From Cerrena zonata (Eukaryota; Basidiomycota; Agaricomycetes; Polyporales; Cerrenaceae), in NCBI GenBank assembly GCA_038087015.1, contig JASBNA010000001.1, forward strand, positions 2,356,001 to 2,420,000: a stretch of DNA of 64,000 nt, read 5' to 3'. The notes below the pieces were generated by a model that was not told the DNA's origin, made no database searches, and saw only the letters and a list, made by a program, of their open reading frames with translations. Position 1 is the stretch's first letter. Every line of letters starts with the position of its first letter. Shown here in pieces: positions 44,901 through 55,819 of this stretch. The position numbers and the translations under genes are program-made.

Positions 44901-46616
44901 ACAGACCAAAGGTTGCCCAAAAACTCAGCACAGCAATGAAATCAATCCTATTCCAACTTTGCCTCAGGTAGGGTAAATTTCGTTGAGTTACCGTCTGAGA
45001 GCGCTGGATACTGAGGCGAAATGGTAATGATAGAAGATCTTCGTTGTCACTTTTCAGCACTGTCTTCATGAAAGTTGGATGCGACGGATTTCGTATATGT
45101 GAATGAGCGTGTTCCGCTTTTTCCATCATAGGAGTCCTAGATTGAACAGTATCCGATCGTCGACGACTGCCAGATGTTGGTGTTGCTGCTGAATTATCTC
45201 TAGAAGGCAAAGGGAATGAGTTCTGCCGTAATGCAAATGGCCGAGTAATGTTGTAACGAAACAGCCTAAACCGCTCTGCGAGAGAGATCCCATGTAGGTG
45301 GACCTGTCTTGTCGAGTTAGAGCGTGCTAATGAGCCATGTCGTGCAAGGGTCCCGGTAGGGTCAACTGATGCAGAAGGAGGTATCGGGATGTCGGGTTCA
45401 GAGAATATTGAGGTAAATAGAGAAGACACTGGGACTTCTGGGTCAAGTAGAAAACCTGTAACTGTTATGCGAGCGAAGGCCTCAAACCTACAGATAATCA
45501 GATGATTAATTTGGACTGGCGATTAAATGAAACCTACGTGAACAAAACGAAAAGAACAAAGAGAGCATAATCTTCCCAAGCATGGAAGAAACCATGAATC
45601 TGAGGAGGGCTCACTGAGCTATCAGCGGGAGCCACAGATCTAGCCGCTTGATTTGTCAATGCGACAGCGTTGAAAATGATTAGAAGTAAAATGCAAGGTT
45701 CCGTCCACCTACGAAATGAACATTTGATTGAGTATATGCCAGAGATCAAATGATATTCGTATACTGACTGGTATACAAGTAACCGATACATTGCAAGACG
45801 AAGTGGACTTGTCGGTCCAAGAAATCCTAACGTTCGACCACGTATAGGTAGGGAAGACGCCAAATCTGGTAATGGCTCCTCCCCGTCGTGCCGGGTATCC
45901 TCATCTTCATCATTCAGAAGGGCATTGGGACCATCTTTGTCGTCCAGACGAACATGGTCATCGAGGCTGTTACCAGCAAAGTTGACGACACGCAAGGATG
46001 CACGTCGTATTCCACGGGATACAGCCATAAGACGTGTCCCTGTCTTCTTGAGAGGGGATGGAGATATACTATATCGTCCTGCCGCTTTCCCACTACGTGA
46101 ACTTGGCACAGACCTTTCCGGGTCCATTTCATCTCTCTGACCCCATGCAGCACCCGTTCCCATCCTTGACATGTTACTGGTCAAATGTGCTTCATCATCC
46201 TCACGTTGTGAATCCGAGTCGGGCGCATTATACACAGATCCTATGAGTGAAGCGGAGGATGGTCCGGGTTGTGAGGTATATGTCGCAGCGCGCACATTTG
46301 TCTCATAGGTAAAATGCAAGTCGTCGTCACTAGGTGAATTGAAAGGATCCTCGCTCAAGGTCCAGCCAGAGCGTCCCTGACGTGGGGTGCTTGTTTGTGG
46401 GTTGTCACTTGTGGAATCCAGATCGAAACGTAAAGGGTCCTGTACAATATCCGCCCTGCCCCAGCTAGTCCGTCTGCGTGCAAAGCTACTCTTTTCCTCT
46501 GATGCTTTCAAGTTTGGTGAGGGAGGACCAGAGCTTCCGATTCCGGAAGGAGTTCCAGTCAAGTCTATCGCAGACGAAGAAGAGCCTCCAGACTGTGTAT
46601 GATGGTGCTGGTCCAT
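38977..46616 (-). CDS. CCH1: Cch1-type high-affinity calcium channel alpha subunit
   Basis: A four-repeat voltage-gated-type channel of the plasma membrane that works with Mid1 in stress calcium uptake. ATG 46616 ([15 protein letters not shown]) is the first ATG in the open frame. A disordered N-terminus of about 270 residues is followed by repeat I ([20 protein letters not shown]; pore FIVSSANGW), repeat II (QVFSSENW), repeat III (S4-like [20 protein letters not shown]; pore [10 protein letters not shown]) and repeat IV (pore region with [11 protein letters not shown]). A C-terminal EF-hand-like part (FVRFFG region) and an acidic end MDEAAEEED lead to TAG 38977-38979. Roughly 20 introns. The aligned pore residues are N, E, E, E. 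At about 7.6 kb this is the largest gene in the window, and it has a Cys-containing extracellular loop in repeat I. Confidence 0.93.
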
Positions 46617-47907
46617 ACACCCAGTATGACTGGAGTAAAAGGCAGGTTGGTATATGAAGATATTATCCAGAGACCGAAAGGAAGTGAAAGAAAGATCGAA
46701 GTGAAAGAGCGTGTCGCTTAGCCTTACTAGTAGTGTAGCACCGTCGGCGTCGCGAAGTGTACCCAAAGTTGTCCTCTGATGAGCGCCAAGCTCCTTGATA
46801 CCGCAACTACTTCTTCACCGGTGCACAGTACTTACAATTATTTCTTCGAGGTCCCTATCCCCACTGTCTATACAACCGTTCAGATATTTAGACATACCCA
46901 GCATACTACCAAAGACATTGACGTCGTTCGCCGACGATTCTCACAGCCGACTTTCATATAAATTGACTCAAGCTCTCGTTTAACGGCCCCAGTCCTCTAT
47001 AATTCTCAATGTTCTCATGACCAGGATTACGATATTGCGGCACCCAAGAGCCTGAGCATCCGAGGGTGGTTATTCAGATATCGACATGCCGTATAGCCAA
47101 GAACGAAGTGCCGATTCATTCCAACGCCCGTCTTGAATCTCATCCTCCAACACTATTGAGTAGTATTGACAGCACCGTTACAGGTATGACGAATGGGTTC
47201 TCCGACATATGCTGTCAGGCTAGACTATGTCAATCAACTGTTAAGTAGGTGCCCAACATTTACCTCTTGCCAAGTCTCTCTGTTTCTTGTGAATCAACTG
47301 CGAACAGCTTCCTGATGCCACGTATCCTCTAGGCCCTGAGTCGTGGTTGGCACTGTTCATATTACTTACGGGTCCTCTGGTGATAGCCCGAATTAGAGGG
47401 TGGCTAAAGATGGTCCGTTGAATATGTCGGTAACTATTAAACTAATGCGGGAAACGGTGCCGCGAAACAGTCCTTTCTCTAAATTCTCTTTGGGTTGTTT
47501 CAACACAATGAACGGGATAGTGATGCCACTAAGGAACTATTGAAAAAGATTTACTCCTATGCTCATCCACAGATTGTGTATATGGAGACAAAATATCGTG
47601 TGCAACCCCACGAACAGAGGAGTATGTTTATGTATTTATATAGCAGAATAACGAAAGAGTGTCTACAAAGCGAGAGTTCGTCGGGGTATTACAAGGAGCA
47701 GTACAAGCTACGCAAAACAAAATCCTACATTACAATAACGAAAAAAGAAAGAAAAAGATCCACTGAAATAGTACATCCGTTACACCAAAAAATGAAACTA
47801 TCCAAATAATTAAGACAATGTGGGTAGCCAACATCTATTATAGATCAGATTGTCAAATTTCAAAGGAGCGTGGGGAAGAGAACTGGTGTAGATCCTCTTG
47901 CATAGGT
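46617..47907. other. Intergenic region upstream of CCH1
   Basis: About 1.3 kb between the CCH1 start and the 3' end of the GH105-like gene. Small ORFs at 46779-46983 and a 104-codon ORF at 47495-47809 without ATG show no motif; the latter lies in an AT-rich tract. No transposon sign is visible. Confidence 0.4.
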
Positions 47908-49336
47908 TCACCATAGTCGAGATGTAAGAAGAGCGACTATAGCACACGAAACCATGGTACTTGGGGTACCGCTTATTCTAATGGCACCATTCGCGCCTGT
48001 ACTCCCATTCTCAACCCAGTCACGCCATGCGGCGTACATCTCGACCACAAACGCCTGACCTTCTGGGCTCTTGCTTCCTTCCTCTCCGAACGAATGTGGA
48101 TTCACTACCGGAGTGAGCCACATGTCTGAAGTAAAGTGCTCCAATGAAGAATTCGAGGAAGAGTTCGTTGACGATGCCGACAGAAGTCCTCGGACTTGTT
48201 CAGCTTGAGGAAGGTGTCTATGGACGCCGGACAGTAGAGAATGACGATACGCAGCACTTGCAAGAAGGGCAGCAGAAGACGAATCTTCGAAGGTCGAGTT
48301 GTTATCTGCGTAGTTCCTGAATATACCGCTGGGTGTCTGTAGGTGACGTGTTAATTCACCGATCAAGCACGGGAGAAGCGACGTAGGATCGAATGTATAT
48401 ATAGATGGGATATTAGACGGCATAACTCACCATCCATGGGTACATTGCATCCAAGATTTCAGTCACCCATTTTTGTATGTCCTTTTGTTCATTTTTGAAA
48501 TTTTTAGGGAATGGCGAATGTTGTATGGTTCCCAGAACTCGTAACATCCCTGCAGCTGCCCATGCGTTCCCTGACGTAGTCCCTGAATAATTGAATCTAG
48601 AAGATCACAATCAAAGCTTACCAGTTGACCAGTGACCGGTGTCATTCCACGACCCTAGTAGGACGTGCTTCCATAAACCACCAGCGTCCTCGTCCCTGAG
48701 GTACTGTCGGTACAATTTGATCTGGTTGTACGCTTCACCGACCAAGCTTTGGTTGTTGGTGATGACACCGTAGTATGCCAAGAACGGTGGCACCATGTAT
48801 ACGAAATCAGACCAAAGTTGTACTTCGGACACTCGATGGCTTATGGCTCCATCGTCCGTCCGAGGGACTTGGGTAAGTATGAAATCCAACTGATCCCGGG
48901 CTGCTCCAGCATAATCAAGCCCATCTGTGGAAGAACGGCCGGTCCAGTTGGCCAAGAGAACGGCAAAACCAACGCTCGATGGGTCTGCTGCGGAGCCATC
49001 CTGGATGAGTGGTTGTGGTCCTTGCACAAGCCCATTTGATTGAGACCGATTACCCACCACCTCTTTCACGATGTCAAAGACTTCGGAGAGAGAACCAGGA
49101 GCATTGGACTGTGGAGGAGGCAAAGACGTGTCGTTAAGCACCGAGTATGTTGGAGTGTCGTACTCGATGAGGGCCTGGGCTCGTGTACCGAGTTCCCAAC
49201 TTTGTTTCGCTCCTTCAGCCAGTCGCGCCTTCACCTGGGATACCTGGTCCTCGGTCAGCGACTGAGCAGAGACCGAGGGAAACCCTAGGGAGCTGAGAAG
49301 GAAGATAAATAACAAGGTGGCTGGCCGTCTTGCCAT
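47908..49336 (-). CDS. Secreted six-hairpin glycosidase, GH88/GH105-like
   Basis: ATG 49336 gives a signal peptide MARRPATLLFIFLLSSLGFP ending at SVSAQ. The mature part has SWELGTRAQALIEYDTPTYS, FDIVKEVVGNRSQ, GFAVLLANWTG, then ISHRVSEVQLWSDFVYMVPP, which holds the Trp-x-Asp pair common to six-hairpin hydrolases, LWKHVLLGSWNDTGHWSTG, NAWAAAGMLRVLGTIQHSP and FSSAALLASAAYR-type helices. It ends STMVSCAIVALLTSRLW at 47908-47910, a short hydrophobic tail that resembles a GPI anchor signal. Three exons, about 440 residues. Relatives (unsaturated rhamnogalacturonyl hydrolases and related fungal proteins) act on pectin-derived sugars; substrate here unknown. An upstream in-frame ATG at 49408 would hide the signal peptide and is not preferred. 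Confidence 0.8.
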
Positions 49337-50228
49337 AGATCGAGTCTGCCCGCCAAAACGTGTTCGGGGTGTGTAATGGGGATGGGAGTCTAGGATGTGG
49401 AGAGGCAAAAAGCAAAGTTAAAGTTGTAAATCAGACCAGGAACAAACACCGCTATAAAGTCTCTGAATGAAATCCATCATGATGCAGCATGCGTTGGAGT
49501 GGGACCTTGGCATTAAGTTCGGTGGCTGACTCCAGACTCGATACTTTGAACGCCCAGTGATACCATTGAATTTGCCGTTACGGCTTGAGACTATTTGTGT
49601 CAATTTGCTTCCGATACGTCCGAGAGTACGCCTTTTTTGCATTAAAACCACTTTCAAAACGATGCCTACGATCCGTCGCATCTCAAATTATTGATCTTGC
49701 GATTGCTATGACTGCTGCAAGAACGTTGATGCGTATCGAACGAGACATTTGGGGTATTATCTTGGGGGCTACAGCCGGTTGATATGCTGAGAATGTTGGA
49801 GGTCTGACAGCCTGAGATGGGAAGCCTCACGGGTACTGATACAGATAGATGACCTACGGAAGCTTTTGCAAGTGGCTGGAGTGGTCTTAGACCAAGAATG
49901 GATGTAGACAGAATTGGAAGAACTTGCATCTAAGCGAGAAGCCTGTCGATGTCATACGTCGTTCGCCACCCTTATCTCCATTAACAGTGGTAATCACAAC
50001 GCTAAAGTCAATACGTAGGATCGCGGCGTCACTCATCCCATAAAGCAAGACGATTTCCAAACTAGATGCTTATTCAGTTTCGTGTTGTCGTCATTTCACT
50101 CCGTGCCAAGCGAACTTGTTTGGCCTTAAGACATCTCACTGGTTGATAAAAGTTACATTGATAATATACAAGTGTCTTCACAACGCTCGTGAAGGGCATG
50201 GATGAGTTATAGCAGTATCCTCAGACAA
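49337..50228. other. Intergenic region
   Basis: About 890 bases between two minus-strand genes. Two short overlapping ORFs at 49418-49929 have no motif. Nothing else recognised. Confidence 0.4.
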
Positions 50229-52428
50229 CTAGTTGACTTTCCAAGCCCAGAAAGGACCTATGCCGTTTGTGTCAGGAGGTATTAGTATCATATAGAGGAA
50301 CGGCGCACTCACCCAGAGGATCCATGTGTGCATGTTGAGCCCCAGTCCACATTCCAAGGATTCCCATTACCGAGGTAACTTCTCCGACCTGAATCCCTTC
50401 AGTCACCCATTCGTCGGGACCATTCTCCAATGCACTCGAGTACTGCGGTAATAACCGTTGTTGTTCAGGCCCAATTGTAAAATCGAAGTAGAAAAGGGCA
50501 GCTTACCAAAGTCCATCGTATACTGCCATCCGAGATCATTTGAACTGTTCCGCGTATCCTCCGGATTCCAGATGTACCTGCAGGACCAGCAGTTTCACCC
50601 TCAAGATGTATTGTTGGTCGGTGAGGGAACTGCGGGATTTTTGCAGGGGTATAATGCGACACGCGAAGCCGCATGGGCACGATACGAACAGCTTCTTGAA
50701 GAGTAGGGTCATTGAATCCGTTGGAGAGCTGTACAAACTAAAAGTCAATCTTTAGAAATAATCGCACGAAATGTATTGAACTCACATTGTGCACTAAATA
50801 TTTTATTAGTCACGGGTGTGGTCCAGAATGTATTGGATGAAATAAGACTAACACTCACGGATGAGATCACGGTAGTCCATCCAGCAGACACACCGCCTCC
50901 AAATTCCATCAACACCTGCCCAATCCCACCCTGTAACCTCTTCAGGGTCTTTCTGTTTCCCTTTCCCATTGGCAGGAACTGGTATGGGTGGCAAAAGTGG
51001 ATCGTCGTCGTGGAGTCCCATGGGAGCACTTCCCCGTCGTAATCCTTCAAGACTCAATAGACCACTGAGACCATCAGTCCCAACCGACTCGAGGAGATTA
51101 GTCTCGACGACAACTCGCACTGCACCCAAGTAAGCCCAATCAGCTCGAAGCCTATCTGGGCTAGGGGGAGGTGTGAGGTTCGGAGCCGCAACAGGAAGGG
51201 TGTGGTTGTCATCATTTGGGTGACCAGCATTGACTAAGAGAGCAACTAGCGGACCAAGGCGGTCATCGAGAGCAGCCATATCAGGTTCGGCTGTCGATGG
51301 TAGGAGGAATGGACCCCAATGACGTTCTACATCCAGGTAATGCATATTGTAGACTCTCATGCGTGCGAGTCTACGTGCACGAGTCTCTTGAGCTGCCACA
51401 CTCATATCTATAGGTAATGTGAGGTTTGAATCCGTCTGTACACCTTCCTCTCGCGTTTCTGGCTCATCGACAGCCGACTCCGGGCTTTCAGTGTCACCAT
51501 CACCATTATCCTGGTCGTCGTCTGCATCGTCAGAATTATCTTCTTGATCTTGTGCTTCCGCCGTAGCAGTAGTCTCAGGATTAGGAACAGGGGTACTTGT
51601 TATCCCGCCGTTGTCGTGGATGATAGGGCGAAAACCTGTGATAGCTGTTAGTTTTCCAAGGGCACGCATCATCTTGGATTCGATCTGGGATTGCCAAAGG
51701 GCCTGTGATCCCCCAGATTGATCAAGACCTGAAAGTCTTATGTTAAGGGATGGTGGGAGACCGTTGGCAATTGTAGATTGTAACCACTCGATATTGCGGG
51801 AAGGCCGATAGGTGGATGAGGTTGAACTGGATTGACCAGAAGGTCCATCTGGGGAGTTATACGCTGTAGGGAGAGGAGGGAAGATCGGATAAGATTTTGA
51901 GGAGATGTAAGCGTCAGCATTTGAATTCAAGGCTACGGGTATGCGAATGATATCCGGAGGGAATGGTTCTGCAGTATGAACTACAGAGAGAAGGGCCTCC
52001 AGAGCGTCCAAGTCTGATGTCATGGTTTTAAAGGAATTATATAGAGATGGAGATATATTTGCCGAGGGTCCAGTAGATCGGGCGAAATAGTTAGCTGCCC
52101 ATACACGTTGTCGGAATTCCGCGCCCCACTCAAAATCGATATCGTCGGAACTGGAGGGCGGCAATGAGGGATTTGGTCCTAAGTCTTGTCTATCGATTTG
52201 AAGGCCCGGGCGAGGGTCATCGAAGACAGCCAGGTATATTTCACGCCAAAGATGTTGGTCAGGAGCACCATATATGAGTGCTCGCATGTCACGACATGTT
52301 TGCGCTACAGCTGCAATCGCCTCCGGGAATCCGAGGGACGACGTACACACAAGGGTATTCTCGATGAGCTCGGAGGGCAAGCTGAGAAATCGTGATTCTG
52401 ATTGATTGTGTTGCGATACCATACTCAT
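50229..52428 (-). CDS. F-box domain protein
   Basis: ATG 52428 (MSMVSQHNQSESRF) is followed at once by an F-box (LSLPSELIENTLVCTSSLGF, then VAQTCRDMRALIYGAPDQHL). The long first exon includes an acidic stretch (EDNSDDADDDQDNGDGD) and conserved agaric segments such as YNMHYLDVERHWGPFL, ADWAYLGAVRVVVETNLL and WRRCVCWMDYRDLI. Further exons give VQLSNGFNDPTLQEAVRIVP, ETAGPAGTSGIRRIRGTVQM, SDGSIRWTL and a last segment LGMWTGAQHAHMDPLGPFWA, ending WKVN at TAG 50229-50231. About 690 residues. This architecture is common in Agaricomycetes; it should serve as an SCF substrate receptor, but the target is unknown. Confidence 0.85.
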
Positions 52429-53758
52429 AGGTCAAATGAGAAGTAGATTTTGCGCCTCAGGATTAGTGTATTTTCTGATGTAAAGTTCTGAATGAATGGA
52501 CAGGTTCCTGTGTCTGTATATCAGCCTATTATGAGCTTACCTTAAGGGAGCAGAGGGGGGATGTGTCTTAGATTGCCGGTTAAACCTGGAAGATAAAACA
52601 GGGTCATTAATTGCGGCATTGAGCGATGCAGCAAAGCATGTACTCACGGAATGTGATGGTTTGACGTAGCAGAGAGAAACAGATAGATACAGATTCCAGG
52701 TAGTGGTATATTTGGGCTGTGATAGTTGATAATACTATGACAACAATTCGCTAACGGGAAGTGTTTGTAAGGTCACCCGACACGATCGCCTCGAATTACG
52801 GCTCACAGTAAGAAGTTCTGCATGTGCGCAGGAACGTAAGTACGTCTAGAAAGTACATTATCAAATAGGAGGGCGTACCAGGAAGATTGCGTACACTTAT
52901 GAGAGGTAAGGAAGAGAGAGCTGGATTGTGCATATGGTGGCAGTCTTCAAGCGTGTAGCATCATGCACGAAAGGCATGTTTCCTTACTTAGCCGGCCCGG
53001 GACGAAGACCGATCGCATCCATTCCTACGTAATTGATCAACGGCAAATTACTCAATAGACTTCCAACTAAAGTGCACACCCGGCCGAGACACCAACTGAA
53101 GCAAACCACTTACTCAGTCCACATCTTGAGATATAGAGCATACTTAATAGTTCCGCGAATCTGTCATATCCACGTCAAAATTCGATCCAGGACATAGCGA
53201 TCCCTGATGGTTTAGCGGATACTGTTATGGTGGTGCCTCAGTTTGAGGGTATCTCAGAAATTCAGAGCATCCTAGCAACACACACTCCCTTGTTACTTTT
53301 CTCGAATTTGTTTTACCGTCCTGATATGGATATCTATCATAGCCAGCCTGTATGGTTCTCTTCTCGTAATCCGGCAACCAATGAGCTATAGGCAGGATAA
53401 TCGCGCCTCCAGGTTTGCTAACACGACAGATCCCGTTGATCAGGGGCTGTACCGTAATAGTTGACAGCAGATTTTAGATAATCAATAGAATTCGAAGGTC
53501 CAGCCCCTAAATATTAAATGGCGATGTTCCTTCTCACTTTCCTAAGCGGGAGCAGCTCGATCACGATCGTTTAGATGGGAATGACAACATTTCGCAGAAT
53601 TCTCGAGTTGCATTGCGCGAACTTTGCACCAAGGAACTCCTCAACTCCCTTGGCCCTGATAGTACTATCTGGTCTCAAATTTTCTATAAGATGAAGACAA
53701 CTTATCTCCCTCATTTCTGTTGTCGTCCCACTCGCCTGTTTTCAGTCCGACTGTCAAG
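52429..53758. other. Long intergenic region between divergent genes
   Basis: About 1.3 kb between the F-box gene (-) and the MFS transporter (+). It has few stop-free stretches and no recognisable coding or RNA gene. It presumably contains both promoters. Confidence 0.4.
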
Positions 53759-55576
53759 ATGTCCGACTTGAAACGAACTTCCACTTCAGAGACGTCTAGT
53801 GGCTCTCTTAACGAAAGTGGAGCTGATGAAGATGGGGCAACGAAGATTGCATTATCTCAGTATGACCCGGAAGAAATCGAAAGAATATGGAAAAAGGTCG
53901 ATTGGCATATTATGCCAGTCGCGATCTTGCTCTATCTTTCCTCGTACATTGACCGGTATGTCCGACACGGTCCTGATACTAGAGAGACATATTCTCACTG
54001 TGCTGTCTCAGGGCAAATATTGGAAATGCCAAAGTACTTGGATTAACGAAATCAATTCCTCTCACGAACAACCAATACAATCTAGCCCTCTCCATCTTCT
54101 TTGTCGGCTATGTATTGTACGAAACCCCTTCGAATATCCTGCTGAAAAAGTTTAGTCCCAGATGGTACATTCCGATCATGACTGTACGTGTGGGAGGCTC
54201 ATTAAGAGACCTTGAGCTGACTCAATATCTCTAGCTCGCTTGGGGCTTAGTCTGTGCATTGTTTGCTTGTGTCAACACTGCATCAGGTTTAATCACCATC
54301 CGTTTCTTCCTTGGACTCGCTGAGGCGGGCTTCCTACCAGGCATTATATACTGGTGTGAGCTCTTTAAACACACTTATTCCCTGGACACGGCCTTATCTT
54401 GATTTAACAGTGGGCTGCTGGTACCCTCGCTCCATGCAAGGCCGAAGATTCGCTATTCTGTACTCCTCCGTCTCACTTGCTGGTGCATTTGGAGGTCTAC
54501 TCGCTACTGCTATACACACACTAGACGGTGCTCATGGAATTGCGGGCTGGAGGTGTGTAATTACTCAAAATACGATGTCTATTTACTCTGACGGATTTCT
54601 TTGCCAGATGGATCTTCATCGTTGAAGGTTGTATTACAGGAGGCTTTGGTATCCTATCATTCTTCTTTATGTCTGCCTATCCCGCCACCGCACCCTGGCT
54701 CACAGAGTCCGAACGAAAGCTAGTTGTCCTTGTAAACGAAGCAGATCGCGCCCTGAAAGCGAAGGAAGCTTTTTCTGGCAGCCAAATTCGTTCAGCGTTC
54801 ACAGATTGGCGACGTACTGCTGGTCTGTAATGTTCATAACAACCTACATCCCGGTTTACAGCGTGGTGCTTTCCCTTCCATCCGTCATCGCTGGTTTGGG
54901 TTATTCTGGTACCATTGCGACACTTCTAGCATGCCCGCCTTACGGTGTAGGGTTCATCGCTGTCCTCTCGGTTGGCTTCTCCATTGATCGATTTGGTCTT
55001 CGCTACTGGCATTACGTTGGAAGCATCCTTGTTGCTGTAACTGCACTCATCGTACTCATGATCGTCGAGAAACTTGCCGTCCGCTACGCCATGTTCTTTT
55101 TCGTCATGTTCATGTCAGTACCCATTCTAATTGCTCTTCTTGTATCTTACGCTTATATTCTTTTCAGGTTCGTACCTATCGCTATTATGTGGGCATGGTT
55201 ATCGTCGAACGTTGCTGGCTCGAACAAGCGTGCTGCGGCAAGCGGTATTATCTTCTCGATCGGTAACATTGGTGGTGCTATCTCTGGTCAGATATATCGC
55301 GCAGAGTGGGCTCCTAGGTACATCCAGGGACATGCCATCAACATTGGGTGTTACGCACTGGCTCTCACAGCTGGTACTATTCTGTGGTGGAGTTACCGTA
55401 GCGATAATCGCAAGAGGGACGAAGCCGCTGGTCGCACCGTAGAACGAGTGGATATGTTGGGCCAGGATTTGGGCGAGTTAGGCGATAGGTATGTTATGTT
55501 CAGTCGGTTTGTCTCTCTGATCCTTAGTACTTACACAGACCTTCGTAGACATCCTAGCTTCAGATACTATCTGTAG
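53759..55576 (+). CDS. MFS transporter, Dal5/anion:cation symporter type, with an apparent frameshift
   Basis: ATG 53759. A disordered N-terminus leads to IERIWKKVDWHIMPVAILLY and LSSYIDRANIGNAKVLGL, then FVGYVLYETPSNILLKKFSP, RFFLGLAEAGFLPGIIYW, YPRSMQGRRFAILYSSVSLA, WRWIFIVEGCITGGFGIL, VMFITTYIPVYSVVLSLPSV, ACPPYGVGFIAVLSV, AWLSSNVAGSNKRAAASGII and GNIGGAISGQIYRAEWAPRY, ending HPSFRYYL at TAG 55574-55576. These are signatures of the allantoate/nicotinate/vitamin permease group with 12 spans. At 54807-54816 the frame FTDWR must shift by one base to continue TYCWSVMFITTYIP; no intron can explain it. Substrate unknown. Convergent with the PMT gene (about 240 bases). Confidence 0.85.
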
Positions 55577-55819
55577 AACATAGAAAGATTTTGTATAGAT
55601 TATACCATTAATGACAGCTTTCATTTCCGAGGTGATTTGTGTGGTTCTGCAAGAGCGGTGAATTGGAGGGATATAAACAGAGCAATGTATAGCATAATGA
55701 AAAAAAGTCCATGAACAATCACTAGAGAACTACAAAGTAACATATATATCTCCCTCCAAACACGAAACAATATTACTACCTCAAAATGATTCGGTAAAAC
55801 GAAAATATCTACACTATAC

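Noticed and set aside
47495..47809. 104-codon frame in the spacer upstream of CCH1
   Set aside because: It has no ATG at its start, lies in an AT-rich tract and shows no similarity to any family I recognise.
53150..53230. TTCGATCC box resembling the B box of a tRNA gene
   Set aside because: No matching A box or cloverleaf can be drawn upstream at the right distance; the same is true of the TTCGATCC at about 6055.
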